Source of the DNA: Prosopocoilus inquinatus
Taxonomy: Eukaryota > Arthropoda > Insecta > Coleoptera > Lucanidae
Length of the DNA stretch: 64,000 nt
Reading direction: 5' to 3'
Assembly (NCBI GenBank): GCA_036172665.1
Contig: CM069878.1
Coordinates: 23,921,501-23,985,500 of the forward strand
Both the position numbers and the translations under genes were made by a program. Below, piece by piece: positions 32,331-44,880 of the stretch. The number at the start of each line of letters is the position of its first letter. The stretch's first letter is position 1. The notes below the pieces were generated by a model. It did no database searches. It was not told the DNA's origin and saw only the letters and a program-made list of their open reading frames with translations.

Positions 32331-32867
32331 CCCCACTTCTGGACTTTCTTTCGATAGTCAGACGTTCTTTGAAGCGTTTGATGACATCTGCAACCGTAGA
32401 TTTGGAAGCTTTTAAAGTTTTAGCGATCTGATGAACACTAGAGTTGTGATGTTACAAATGTTCGTGCAGAATCAGTATTCTTCTTTCCAATTCCAACGAA
32501 ACCATTTTGACAACTAATGGCACGGTGGCAATGGTACTGATAGCTTTTGTTTTCGTTTATTCTGGCTACCTTGATGCTAAATAGTAGCTACCTGGATGCA
32601 AGGATTGCTAAAGTATGCACAGTCAAAAGTGTCAGAGTTTTTCCGAGTTCACCCTTTAAATGAATGATGTTGAATAATCAATCTAAAACAGTTCTATTCA
32701 AATTGAAAAGAGAGGTTTATTTGTGAAGTTTTTATTTTTTCCCCAACAATTCCCCACTTTTAAAAAGTACCCAACTATTGCTCCGCTGCCTTCAAAAATC
32801 CCCAAATTGAAGAAAAATCCCCACACCTGGCATCGCTGGTTTTAAATCACTATTCGTGTTAAGTATT

Positions 32868-33099
32868 AGGTGCTTTCTTTCGGTCATAAAATCGTGATCC
32901 AAACGTGTGTTGATTCAAAAACAGACATTCTTTTCTTTGAATCTCTCTATTTTTAAAAGTTGTTTGGATTGAATTATGTTTATTTACAAATGAACTGTCA
33001 ATCAAAAATTCAAGTCAAGTGTTTTGTTGCAACATCTACGAAATTCAGGTCCAAACCATTCGAAACGCGATTCAATCTTTTAAGCGAAAGAAAGCACCT
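32868..33099. mobile_element. MITE with AGGTGCTTTCTTTCG ends (232 bp)
   Basis: AGGTGCTTTCTTTCGGTCAT at 32868 and, inverted, AGGTGCTTTCTTTCGCTTAA to 33099: 15 identical terminal bases. ATT flanks both ends (32865-32867 and 33100-33102), a 3 bp target duplication. The 3 bp duplication would suit PIF/Harbinger-type elements, though those usually prefer TWA. No coding. Confidence 0.7.
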
Positions 33100-33158
33100 A
33101 TTGTAATTAATTTTTTTAAACATTAAGGGCGATGTGGTGTCTGAATTTCATATACTTT

Positions 33159-33601
33159 AGGTGAATTTTCGCCAGCTACTTGTTATAGCTGGTAATTGAA
33201 ACCGATTACTTTTGACATTTTGGCCATACCAGAGTAATGCTTTTTGACGTCATCGAATACGTCATTGCTGCTACTCGGTAACAGAAATCTGTTACCTAGG
33301 TCGCGAGGTAAACGTTAACGAACACAGGTAACTGAAAAACGGAACTATCAATCCCTACTCTATAAAATAAAGTCATAAAAATGTAAATTTGAACTTATTT
33401 GAAATCATTTTTAAAAATAATTCCTTAATTATTGGTATAAATTTTCTAAATTCATCTTCTTTTAGAATTACATCTCTGTTATTACCGTATCGTATCGGCA
33501 GCATTTTCGCCATCACTGCAAAAATTATAACTGTCGAATGGTGGGCGTTAACATACTGCGTTAATACTGGTTACAGAGTCAAGTATGGCGAAAATTCACC
33601 T
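33159..33601. mobile_element. MITE with AGGTGAATTTTCGCCA ends (443 bp)
   Basis: AGGTGAATTTTCGCCAGCTA at 33159 and, inverted, AGGTGAATTTTCGCCATACT to 33601: 16 identical terminal bases. TTT flanks both ends (33156-33158 and 33602-33604). It shares the AGGTG start and 3 bp duplication with the element 60 bp upstream but not the rest of the sequence. Internal frames are not coding. Confidence 0.7.
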
Positions 33602-33604
33602 TTT

Positions 33605-36600
33605 AATATCTGTTTTTTTATTTATTTACAATCGAAGTATGCCGTGAAAGTTTAGGGAAAAAGTGGTACTTATGCAAGTAACTAAACTTTTTTTATCTGT
33701 GGTGTTTGCCCAACGGGGTCCTAAGTCATAGACTTGTCAGGAACTCAGGAGCAGGGAAGTGTATTTTTGTGTGTGTAAAGTGTTCCTGAATGAAAGTCAT
33801 TTTGATTTTGAGTTTAAGGTTACTGCGAATGGAGCAATGTTGCAATGTTTTCTTTTTGGCAAAAGGCGTATTTTTCATTTTTCAAACTATATTGCCAAAT
33901 TAATCGTTGCAAAGGTTTTCTGAACATGTAATTTAAAAATTTGTCCGTAGCACTACGTCTGCCAGAACTTTCGAATTCGTCTCGTTTTTTCGCAACAGCA
34001 AAAATTTCCTCTAATCTTTCAGTAATTTTCACCATTTTGACATAAAATAATTAATTATTTACATAACAAATGGACTTGTAGAATTCTTAAAGTTGACAGT
34101 TGACAACATCGGTTAATCTACCTGACTTGAAGTGTCACATTTTGACATGTTATTAATGACATGAAATTAATTTGTCTAATTTAACTTTAATAGCCAACCT
34201 AATAAAATAAAGTCACGACCTACTTGATGGTAAATAAATAAAAAAACAGATATTAGGTACTTGTCTTTAAGGACCCTAGATTTGATTGATACGTAACATG
34301 TCGGTAAGAGTTCGGAAACATAATGTCAGATCCGCCATTTTTCTAGTTCCGTAACGTCTACGAAACAGCAATACTACGATTTATTTTTCTAACAATCATA
34401 TCCAACTATAAAATCTGAAATTACTAACGAAAATGACGTTGTGTTTTCGAACTCTCTCCGACATGGTGAATGTCAATCAAATCTAGGGGCCTTACATGCC
34501 TCCTTATCCAAATTGAAGATATTTTTTTTATCAATTGTAATGTTATGTCGCCTTCAGTTTCCTGTTTTTAAGGACTTTTTCGTAATACTTCCGTTGGAAA
34601 ATGAACACTTTTCCTCTTTCATTTGAACTTGTAAAATGAACACTATTGAGTAACCACCGCAGACATAAAAGATATATAAGTCGTTTTATTCGCGAAAAAA
34701 ATTAATGGTAATCATAAAACCATAATGAGACGATTCGCGTAAATTTCATGGCCTCCCTCGGTCGTTAAAATGTATCATAAATCAAGGCACTAATTTCTGT
34801 TACTACCTACGTGGTTCTGATTTGTCGACATACTTTTCGTCAAATGTAGGTGTAAAAATCAATATGATATATTCGCTTTTAACGAATAATTTCTAAGTGT
34901 CCTGAAAGAACAATTAAAAGTAATATTGAAGTAATAATTAAGTAAAGTAATATTTTATTGTCCAATTTGGGGTAAATTACATATCGGAAGCTAACATTGT
35001 TTTAACATTTTAAATTTCTCAACAGACAGCAATCGATGTACTGACACTTCTAAAACTGAAAAGAACCAAGTATTTTGACCTAACCAATGAAAATTTTCTG
35101 TTGTAATAAAGATGTATATCGTACAGGCATTTCATCAAAGTAAAAAATAAATAAATAAAATCCAATCTCTTGAAGATATTACGTCAAAAATTTTCTTTGA
35201 TCTCGACTTTTGTTTTGACATCACCAGCAAAAGCCTGAAAAGGAAAAATTTAATTTCTTACAATTATAGACATCACGCAGCTTGTGTGTACACACTCCAA
35301 TTATGCAAATTCGTTTATGGCGAGGTTCTTCGATGCAAGTACTCAAAACGCCTTCCTTGTTCGTGACCGAGTGAATCTTCTTGGCGAACAGAACCTTAGT
35401 GATGCAACTCAACCACGGTTTTAATTAATCGAGTAATTGACAGGTGAATAACTCGAACTCGCTTCACAAACACGACCTCATTGTTGGGTGCAAAACACAA
35501 TCTAAATTAGTTCCTTGAATAGTTTGTTAACCTTTACGCTGTCAAAACTATTACAAAACTTAATTCAGAAGCCTGCTTTTAAATTATTGTTGCAAATAAA
35601 TTAATCGGAGGAATAATCAAATTATGTATTGAGAAATATACTTCTTAAGCACGTATGACACCAGTGCAGTACTATGATCAACATCATTAATCAATCATAT
35701 TATGTTTGAATAACACTGACCAAAATATAATAATGCATAACCTGAATAACTCAGAAATGTTCGTGCAATTCTCAATTAACATATTTTACTTGTCTTTGTT
35801 GCGAGTTTAAAAACAAAATTACTTTTCTCTGGCTAATAACTGTCTTCAAATCTATGAAAGTAAATGGTTATTTTATTTACACATAAGAACGCTTTTGTGT
35901 GCTTTCACAGATATTATTACGTTGTGCAACAATGCAGTTTCTGAATTAATTGTGCTTTTTATAGTGTGTTATGTGTACGTACACTCGATTATATAAAATC
36001 TATTGTATCGATTGTAGACAACATGTTTACAAATTACACGGAACTAGTAACAATTAGTGGGTTTTTTAAAGTTATTTAACCATCGTCTTTAATGTGCGTG
36101 ACTATGTAGCTCTTCGTAAAAGCAAAGTATGTAGTTAAACGAAAAACGAAAGTGAAAAGTGCCCAACTGCAAAACTGAAGAGGTACATAAAGTTTTTTAT
36201 TGAATTTCTCAAATCGTTGATAAAAATAATTGTGTACCTACTTTCTTCATCTTGAATTCTTCTCCTGTTAAGTTTGAATCAGGAAGTCATCTCATGGATA
36301 ACAAATTTTTAATAAAATAATTAATCAAAACACTCCCTTTTTTGATCTGCGTGCCTTAATTCTGTCAAGTTTTGACACTTCAAATTTTCTAAAAATGTAT
36401 ACAAAAAGGATAGATATGAAGTTACTACTAATTTATCACATCATTTGGAAACACAAAAAAGAACATTCTTCATATCATCTGCCTTAAGCAATCAATCAAG
36501 ATAGAAGTTGTTGCTGTTTGTACTTGCGATTAATTCCAAGTGATTTATTGAAGCAATTATTGCATAACGCACCGAGATGAACATCATAATTTAATATACA

Positions 36601-37115
36601 CAATCAATTAAATTATTGCAACTCATTAGTTTCATTATTTTAAATTGGTAAGATCGTAAATAATTTTTTTCAGTAACTGCAATTAGGTTTATTTAAAAGG
36701 ACTATCCTTAATTTCACAAAGACTCGAGTGATTTTAATGATGATTCAAGGTCTGCAACATTTACTCTTTCGTACCTCCAGACGTCCAATGGAGACATCCA
36801 TACTTGGCTGTTTTTTAATATGTTACAAGGAATGTGAATAACATTATGAAAAGAATGTTTTTTTGCTCTAAAACTTGTGGTAATTTTTTGTCAAAAATAA
36901 TGTAAATTGACCTTTCCTTTCTTTCCTTAAACGAAAGTTTTCTTGAATATCGAAATTTTTAAAGTATATTCTTGTACATTTACTAAACAAAATTACCCTT
37001 ATTAATTTATTTAATTACGTAGTCTTTCAACTGTAAAGTTGTAAAAAGTAGAAAAAAGCCATGTATAAATTAAAACATAATTTAAGAATATTAGAGCAAA
37101 AATATAAATGGTAAG
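33605..37115. other. No gene seen (3.5 kb)
   Basis: AT-rich sequence. Short frames such as 33820-34035 (minus, 71 codons) and 35221-35412 (minus) have no recognised domain. No inverted repeats were evident. This is the longest stretch in the window where I find no element signature. Confidence 0.45.
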
Positions 37116-37117
37116 TA

Positions 37118-37473
37118 CCGGGTGATCAATGGAATTCGTAATTAGAGGAGGCTGTGATTGGTGCTAATTTATGCTGTTTGGTTGGATACAATGAGAAATA
37201 AATAATATGTTGACAGTTGTCATATTTGAGGTTATACTCATGTTTTATACAATCTTTATTTTGTTATTATATTTTGTATAGATGCTGGCTTAAACCCTGT
37301 TTTAGAATATTAGGGTGTGTTCCACAAGACAAATCCGTTTATCAATCATTTTAAAAAATAAATTTTACAATTCTGACACTTAACATTTTAAATTTCAAAC
37401 AGTAAACCTGTGTTACCAACTTCTTGGAAAATATCACAGCTTGCTCTAATTATAAATTCCGTTGACCGCATGG
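37118..37473. mobile_element. TA-flanked MITE related to the 27448 element (356 bp)
   Basis: CCGGGTGATCAATGGAATTC at 37118 and, inverted, CCATGCGGTCAACGGAATTT to 37473 continue with ATAATTAGAG..AGCTGTGAT. TA is duplicated at 37116-37117 and 37474-37475. The pattern ..AAGCTGTGAT.TTT...AGTTGG.AACAC also occurs at the right end of the 27448-28668 element, so this may be a non-autonomous relative. No coding. Confidence 0.8.
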
Positions 37474-37475
37474 TA

Positions 37476-38569
37476 TTTACAATGTAAGTTGTAATTAACG
37501 ATGATTATTATAAATTGATTCTTACCATTAGAAGAAGAAAAGCAAAGAGGAACCATAATATTCGACTTCAATTCTAAATTTTAATGACTATTCTAGTTGC
37601 ACCTAATTCATTGCTGCAGGCATTCTCTATTTGGATACCTTTTCTATCCCGTTAAATGTTGGTCTTGAACATAAGTTACCTCCTAGCAGGGGTTCCCAAA
37701 CTGTGCTCCGTAGAGCCCTTGAGGTTCCGCATTTGATTCTGAGGAAGTTATAAAAATGGCAAAAATAAAACTTTAATAAATATGTATTTCCGTATACTAA
37801 TGTTGCCAACTCACCAAGTTTCCATCTTCGTACTTACTAAAGAAAAAATCGGGTTGTTCAAAATAGATCCCGATTTGGTGCTCAATAATAATAAATAATA
37901 AAATGTAAAAATGAAGATCCGTGAAAACTGCATTAATAGAACCCATATGTTTCTAAAAAAATTCCTCCTCAAATATTTCTGTCGTTTTCTAGAATTTTGT
38001 ATCATTGTGGCTGCAATAGTTTGATGAAAAAATGTCTACCAGTAACTTCAAATTAATCAGCCTTTTCATTTGTGTTTATTTTTGATTTTTTATTTTCCTT
38101 TTTCATAAGTATTACAATCGTCATTTGTTTTTCTATCTCTTTTTTTCTTTTTCTGTTGAAGTCCATTCTGATTACAGTTTTCCAGGAGACGAAAACGTCC
38201 TCTTTAGTTTTAGTTTATACGTAAAATTAAATTATTCAAAATCTTCCATACTCCTCTTTCTTTGCAGTTCATTTGTTTTTTTTTCCTTCACATATTTTAA
38301 TTCCATATTTTAATTCCATTTTTTAAGAAATTTTAAATCTACAATTCGTCTTGAGTTTTTCTAAATTTTTTTTGTAATTATCGTAATTTGTTTTTCTTAC
38401 TTTCGTTTATATTTATGTTATTTATTTATCAGAAACGTTCTTATTTTTTTACTTTTACTTGGAGCCTCAATTTAACCTCAATTTGTTTATCTAAAACCAC
38501 TTATTTGCAGTTTCCATGCATTTTCTGGGTTCATTAATTGTGTCTGGAAATATGGTTCCTTTGACTAGG
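37476..38569. other. No gene seen
   Basis: AT-rich, with T-rich low-complexity stretches around 38080-38460. No motif-bearing frame. Confidence 0.45.
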
Positions 38570-38870
38570 ATAGCAATATCAACTGGTAGATTATGGAGGG
38601 TTATTCACGAATAACTCGAACAGTAGCGTGCTAGGGATACTTCCTTGCGGTACTCCAGTTTTTAGGACTTGTAAACCTGAAGATTTGATTCTTCAACTTC
38701 GAATGAAAACTGCTTTTTGTCTGCCATTATGAAGATTTAATCCAGTTTAGGGGTATTCCTCGCATTCCATAATGATCTAATTTTGCTAGCAAGATGTTAA
38801 GATGTAGTGTATCGAAAGGATTAGATATTTAAACAAGTTCATTCGATCAAAACATTGTTCAAAGAATTTC
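38570..38870 (-). pseudogene. Non-LTR reverse transcriptase fragment
   Basis: Minus strand: FDTLHLNILLAKLDHYGMRG followed by IPLNWIKS (about 38820-38730), then, after degraded sequence, GVPQGSIPSTLLFELFVN (38660-38605). The order FD(T)..H.ILL.KL..YG(I)RG...W..SYL...Q.V...GVPQGSILGPLLF...IND is the palm region of CR1/Jockey-type RTs. The YADD region is absent, so this is a small internal relic. Confidence 0.75.
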
Positions 38871-39297
38871 TAACCTAACACAATTTTGTTTCAAACTAGT
38901 TTAAACTTAAATTTTGAAATTGACTGTAACACTCTTGTCTTATCAATAAATGAAAGTATAATTTCTAAACCTAAACAAAGTCTAAAAATGCTTTTTTTCT
39001 GCCGTAGGTGTTTTGTCAGGTCATTGGTTAGGCCAAATGTCGAGCCGTTGTTCTTTTCTCGATCTAAACTAAAATTTATCTCAGGGTTTCTTTCTTGCTG
39101 AATTAAATATCACAGCATTATGTAGACATCTGTCACCACTTCATTCGTGAACCTGTTAACGACGGGCGTCTCCAAATTCGACCCATCTCTTCAAGTGGCA
39201 ACAGTGGCATGCTTCCAAAGAGTCTCCCGAGACCTAAGTTGGAAAACCGTGTCAACCTACCCGGGCCGCATCATATCGAAGATGGTTGTTAAACATA

Positions 39298-40588
39298 CAG
39301 GGTGTTCATGGGAAGCCGCTACAATAGCAAACTTTCTTATTTGTATTTTTACGAAGTAACTTAAATTGGAAAAGTTTTGGGACCTTTTCTCCTCGTTTTT
39401 ACGGTACTTTCGGAAAAACGAATGACAATTAAGGTTTCGAGATTTTCAATTGTTTTCAACCTTTTTTAATGGAATGTTAGGTTTTTTTATCATTGCATCG
39501 CGTTCAGGATGTTAAATTAATTATGTCTCTAAAATATCATATCTCAAAGCCTACTATTCACGGAAAATGGCTACAATAGCTAACTTTTTTATTTGAAGTT
39601 TCACGAAATAGCCTGAATTAGAAAAGTTTCAGAACCTTCCGTGTTCGATTTTATGGTACCCTTGAAGAAACAAATGAGATTTTCAATTGTTTTCAACTTT
39701 TTTAAATGGAACATTATATTTTTTATCAGGGTATCGTGTTCAGGATGCCAAATTAAGTACTTCTCTAAAATATTTCCCTCCTAAGTCTACTATTTTATAA
39801 ATTATTTGGTAAATAATGGTATTAGACATTTTAACATGTCGCGCTTTCAATATTTGACACAAGGGTTTTTAGTTTGAACTAAATTCAAACAAATTTTGAA
39901 TCATGACAGTTCACAAAGGTCTGACAGTTTGATCACACTTCCTTCATTCTCTTGTTTCTAAGCACACCATATTATATTCGTGAATAAAAAGATTATCGTA
40001 ACGATACACTTCTTTCCGCGAATATCAAGACTGAATTATTTATGAAATATTCTGTTTTTAGAGATATTATTTCACAGACATACTTAATTTGACATCCTGA
40101 ATGCGATGCCATGATAAAAAACATAATGTTCCATTTAAAAAAGTTGAAAACAATTGAGAATTTCGAAAACATGATAGTCATTTGTTTCTTTGAAGGTACC
40201 ATAAAATTGAGCAGGGAAGGTCCTGAAACTTTTCTAATTTGAGTTACTTCGTGAAACTTCAAATAAAAAAGTTAGCTATTGTAGCCATTTCTCGTGAACA
40301 CCAAGATTTTGTTACTAAATCATTTATAAAATAGTAGGCTTTGGGAGATGATATTTTAGAGACACAATTAATTTGACATCCTGAACGCAATACAATGATA
40401 AAAACTTAACATTCTGTTTAAAAAAATTGAAAAGAATTGAAAATCTCGAAAACGTGATTGTCATTTGTTTTTTTGGAAGTACCATAAAATCGAAGAGGAA
40501 AGGTCCTAAAACTTTCCTAATTTAAGTTACTTCATAGAAATACAAATAAGAAAGTTAGCTATTGTAGCGGCTTCCCATGAACAGCCTG
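39298..40588. mobile_element. Foldback element with ~600-bp arms (1,291 bp)
   Basis: The ends are CAGGGTGTTCATGGGAAGCC (39298) and, inverted, CAGGCTGTTCATGGGAAGCC (to 40588); TA flanks both (39296-39297 and 40589-40590). Nearly the whole element is inverted repeat. Each arm holds two diverged sub-repeats starting GGCTACAATAGCTAACTTT (at about 39319 and 39569; inverted at about 40289 and 40573). No protein-coding sequence. TA duplication fits a Tc1-mariner-type MITE. Confidence 0.88.
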
Positions 40589-40590
40589 TA

Positions 40591-43500
40591 TAACATTTTC
40601 GTATCGAGGGATTCGGATTTTGTTTTCTATTCCATGCAATACAGATTCGCTACAAGAACTAGCAAGCTTATGTTTATTGTTTGAGTATAAACATACAGTT
40701 GATTTTCATTATTTTGCACAAAGTCAATTTTTTTTAAAGGAATATTGAAGTTTTTATGGCGACAACCTTAACATATACAATTCTTCTGTATTTACCGAGG
40801 TCTTCGTCGTTCTTTCTTGAAAAGGGACTTCCTCGCTGCAGCTATTCATCTTATTGCTCATTTTGTTGCTATTTTTCCAACAGCGGAAATCCAGAGGAAG
40901 ACGGGCAGTAACACCGGAAATTTTCACATTAATACAATCCAACAATATTTTGTAGCTTTTGCTAATAAGATTTTCTCTATGAAATCTTTTGTCAGCAGGA
41001 AAGTACTGTCAAAGACCGTATCAAAACTTAACAATCGCGCTCAATGAAAACAATACTGCATGCAAACCACGACCTTATGAACATTCAGGGGTAAGTATAC
41101 AGTATGTAGCAGCCCACCCCTCTCAATTACTATAACGGCCACGAAATGGTCGAGTGACCACATTTTAATTGAGTGTGATAGTGCATTTAATTTCAGTTAT
41201 CACTTCATATACACCTCCTGCTAATTGGAAATAACGCTTAAATAAACATTGTAGAAAACGTAGTCTTTCTCTCTTGGAACCGTTGATATGTATCTCCAAA
41301 TTTCTAGACTCCTAAACGAGCTTTTTCTAACAAGAACTGTTAAGAAAATGATTTTCTGATCTCTTTTATTTCAGGTTTTTACGTATTCACTGTTTCGAAA
41401 ACTTCTAAGATAACTTCACTTGCATCACTCTTCTAATCCTAACGCCTGGTTCATTTGCAACAAATAGTTGTATTTTTTATTGAGTGAACTTTCATCCTAA
41501 CAAACCTTTTTTTAAGGCAAATTAATGCGGTTCCCCTTTTAGTTTTCTCATTAAATCTTGTTGATACCTAGAGGTAACTAGAGAGGCTTAAACTTTTCAT
41601 CTGAAATATAATGAGTTAGCAAAATAGACTGCATTAAAAATAAAAATTTGTTTCAGTTTCACATTCAAAAATCTAGTTTCAACTTTTGCCATAAATGTAC
41701 AAAAACTAGAGAAAGTGCACTTTTCGAATTAGTTGCTTTAAAAGAGGAAATACTAATATTTTACATTACTGTTCCAGTGCAATTAGAAAGATGTGAAGAA
41801 GAGGTTATACACATACGCAAATTACAATTAAGGTTAATGCATTTCCTTACATAAGCGCAATTACATATTGCAAATGTTTTTGCAAAATTTTTTTCATTTT
41901 AAAACGTGTGCTGCAAACTATTCGAAGAAAAGTATTTCATAGAGAAAAAATAAATTGACATTACGTTAGCAGGTGAAGATTTTGCCAAGAGCAGAATTTA
42001 AACATATTCGTTACACCAGCGGAGTTGCCCACACTTTTTACCATTTCTAGTCACAAAATTAATTAAAATACCTGAATGTAAGCCACAATTTATAAAAATA
42101 ATGATTTCTTTTTATTGATAATGGTATCGAAATTCCAAATTCTCCTTCCACAAAAATGTCTGTATGGAGGGAGAAAATTTCGCTAAATACTTATACTGTG
42201 ATAGCATTATAATTTTATACAATTTAAGAAATTGAGTATTTAATTTGCTACGAAAGAACACAAAATTAAAAGGTACAAGCGATGATTAGAGAAGGTTGAA
42301 ACTTGAATGCGTAAGAGATTGATGCATGTAATTTGCTTATCTTCACATTTCATCCTATAATTAAGGTCATCTTTAACCAAAAACGACTTTGCGAAACAAA
42401 ACGCGTTTATCTTAATCGTACAGCATCCCAAGCATTTATTCCGCTTTCTACCTCTTATGTAACAATAAATCCGTTAACGCCAATTAATATCAGCGCCGCA
42501 AATGTATTTAGTAAAGGGCATTAGGCTTCAAATAATATTGTTTAATTTATACATTTAATAACCATTAATACTTTTTAATTGGCGTCATAAGTCGAGTTTG
42601 CAGTGAAGCGAGTGCAATTTGTTTCGACGTTATTAACAACAATGGAAGTATTACGACAATAAATTAAATAAATTTTAACTTATTTGATTCCTCTTTGCTC
42701 ATTCAAACCGTGTTCAAGAGAAAGTCTCTCTTTGCAACGTCTATTTTAATTCCCCCCCGCTTTACATTTTTTTTAAATCTCATTAAGTCTGCAGGACATA
42801 TAATACACTTTTACAATGTACAGTTCAGTTCTACATTCTAAATTTAACATTTTAGTTATAATAAATCCTGAGCACTTCAGTTTCTTTAAGCCACCCTGTA
42901 TATTACTAATCAATTATGCAGCGAAATATTTTCTCTATTTATATTTTTTTGAAGCAAAAATTGTTTTACATTTTTGGACACGACAATGAAATGTTTCGTT
43001 CTTCACTTAATAATATTTATTTGAGTCTGATTAATATTCTTCTCTTAAAAAAATGATTATTTGCATCTTATAATTAGCATACACAAATTAATTTCTATGC
43101 TCCGTATTCTTTCCTTCCATTTCAAAGAGAGAACTCTGTTATAAGAAATTGATCGTATAATCGTCTTTTACAATCCAATTTTAATTTAATTAGAAAAAAA
43201 ATGCACAGACTGGACCTACCTTCAATCACTGTTTTCTTTGGCAATTCCTTATTTTTTGTTTTCAAGTGAAAGTAGATAATAAATAATAAATCTACCTCAG
43301 GTAGTGTTTGGGTTAGACAGAAGGTTCTCATTCTTGCGTTGAAACAAACAAGTTCGGCAACAGGAACGTCAAACCAAAGCCCAATCTTAAAGTGACTCAA
43401 TACGGACAGGCATCAAGAGGTTTTCGATCTTCTGTTACAAATGAAGTTTCAACTTAAAAGCAAATATTGTCCTAGGACAGGAACCTAGTCGAAGGGCTGT

Positions 43501-43639
43501 GAAAAACTGAAACATCAACTGTGATAATAACTGTGATACCTTTGTCTTATTGGACAAAGGCTACAATATATGTGATAGAGGAAATGGTATTATGGTATTT
43601 TTCTCAACAAGCCACTAGAGAAGAGAAGAGAATCTTGGA
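40591..43639. other. No gene seen (3 kb)
   Basis: AT-rich; frames of 60-92 codons only (for example 40817, 41648 and 43122 minus) with no recognised motif. Confidence 0.45.
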
Positions 43640-44880
43640 ACATTGAAGGACCGAATGAGACGGATGAACAAAGAATGTATCCTTGCTGGCGAATTTATTG
43701 CCAAGATGCTATCCGTCCAGAATGACTTTGCAAACGAGAGAGGAAGGATTCTGAAAGAATGGATGGGAGCAAGTGACTTGTTAATTATAAACAAAAGATA
43801 TGCCCCCCCTTCACGAACTCGCGCAGAAGGTCGCGTATGATCTCACCATTGTTTCTCAGGGTTCTCAGGCTCTCAGGTCGCATTAAGAACTGGAGAGTCG
43901 CTGAGGAACTAGAAAGCCTCAGTGACCACAGAATCATAACTTATGAGATTCAACAAACCGAAAACTGTAACTTCAGCATCAAAAAGACTAGAAAAGTCTG
44001 GCGGGTTATCCCAAATAAAATGAAGGCGTGGCTAAGGTGTTCAAAGAAAGGGGCTTTGGAGGAGAAAATGCGGAACCGACGAAGGCTGTAAAAGTTCTTA
44101 CCGGCCTTTGTAATAAGTACCTTCCAAAAAAACGAACGAATTTCGGAAAACTCCTACCTACTGGTGGAATGATGAGCTGGCGGAATTGCGCAGCAGGTGC
44201 ATTGCTGTAAGGAAGAGAGCAGTGCGTCTGCATAGGTCGAACGAACAGGACCGATTAGAAGCCTGGAACAGCTATAAGCTAGCCAAATTAAAATTAAGAA
44301 AGGAAATCCTGTAACAAAAAGTTCGATGTTGGGATGACCTGAGATCGGAACTCCAGGAGAACGTATAGGGAAAGGCTTATAAAATTGTTGTTAAAAAACT
44401 AAATTTAAAACCAAATCTACAGCTGTGTCCGGAAGAGCAGAAACAGCAAACCCAAAAACTTTTTTCAATGCGTAAGGAGGAGAAGTGGATCTTGGGAAGA
44501 AAAAACCCACAGGAACAGGAGGAATCGGCCTTTACTCCGGAAGTGATTAAGGCCGCCATTAAGATAAACCCGAGGGTATACCTGAAGACTTTGAACGAGT
44601 TATGGAAAGCAGGACATTTTCCGGATATTTAGAAAACAGCTAGACTTGTTTTGATCATAAAACCACACAAATCCGAATTAGAAGAAACCACATGTAGGCC
44701 TATATGTTTATTAGACGTTCTGGGAAAGGTCCTGGAGGCGCTGATAAGACTTCTGGAAGATTTGGACAAAAATAATTTCCTCGACGAAACGAAACGAAAA
44801 TCAGCATGGTTTTAGAGCCGGAAGGTAAGCGGTTGAACAAGTACAGAAGATTGTGACGGACAACAACAAGAAAGCGAAGT
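43640..44880 (+). pseudogene. R1/Jockey-like endonuclease-RT fragment
   Basis: The first part is an AP-type endonuclease C-terminal half: CILAGEFIAKMLSVQNDFAN, RGRILKEWMGASDLLIIN and LESLSDHRIITYEIQ. The family motif GDFNA reads GEFIA, losing the conserved Asp and Asn, while SDHR is kept. Linker sequence follows with FTPEVIKAAI and then the RT start: GHFPDI, TARLVLIIKPHKSELE, CRPICLLDVLGKVLEALI. The RPI.LL...GK..E..I motif marks RT. Sequence is lost near 44880 before the catalytic region. Many stops and frameshifts. R1-type elements normally sit in rDNA; nothing ribosomal flanks this one. Confidence 0.8.

Larger units (their letters stand above)
30264..32505 (-). pseudogene. Tc1-like transposase, in three pieces
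   Basis: Piece 1 (32505-32335): SVHQIAKTLKASKSTVADVI plus KRFKERLTIERKSR, a helix-turn-helix. Piece 2 (about 31395-31040): HNLAKKVLQAYTKNPKISSREV and, after frameshifts, CIVMDDKTYCFK, with the first catalytic Asp. Piece 3 (30740-30264): ICGLKTTPF..SGT, EMYRKECLQKRLLSFFNKHD, FWPDLATCHYSNETVQWYL (second Asp) and PKEFNPPNSPELRPIEKF, where the third acidic residue reads Glu (PELRPIE). MDDETYC/FWPDLA.CHYS/NPPN.PELRPIE is a known pattern in insect Tc1-like transposases. Several stops; dead. Confidence 0.85.
30236..32656 (-). mobile_element. Tc1-like transposon with two insertions
   Basis: Reading leftward from 32656, the end AAGGGTGAACTCGGAAAAAC aligns with the opposite end AAGAGTGAAATCGGGACAT (30236); TA flanks both (30234-30235 and 32657-32658). 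Transposase coding sequence fills the element from 32505 to 30264 but is interrupted at about 30739-31035 and 31400-32330 by unrelated repeats. Without these the element would be about 1.2-1.3 kb, the normal size for this superfamily. Confidence 0.75.

Noticed and set aside
43643..44880. R1-like element as a marker of nearby rDNA
   Set aside because: No 28S or other rRNA-like sequence was seen on either side; the copy is decayed and surrounded by AT-rich DNA.
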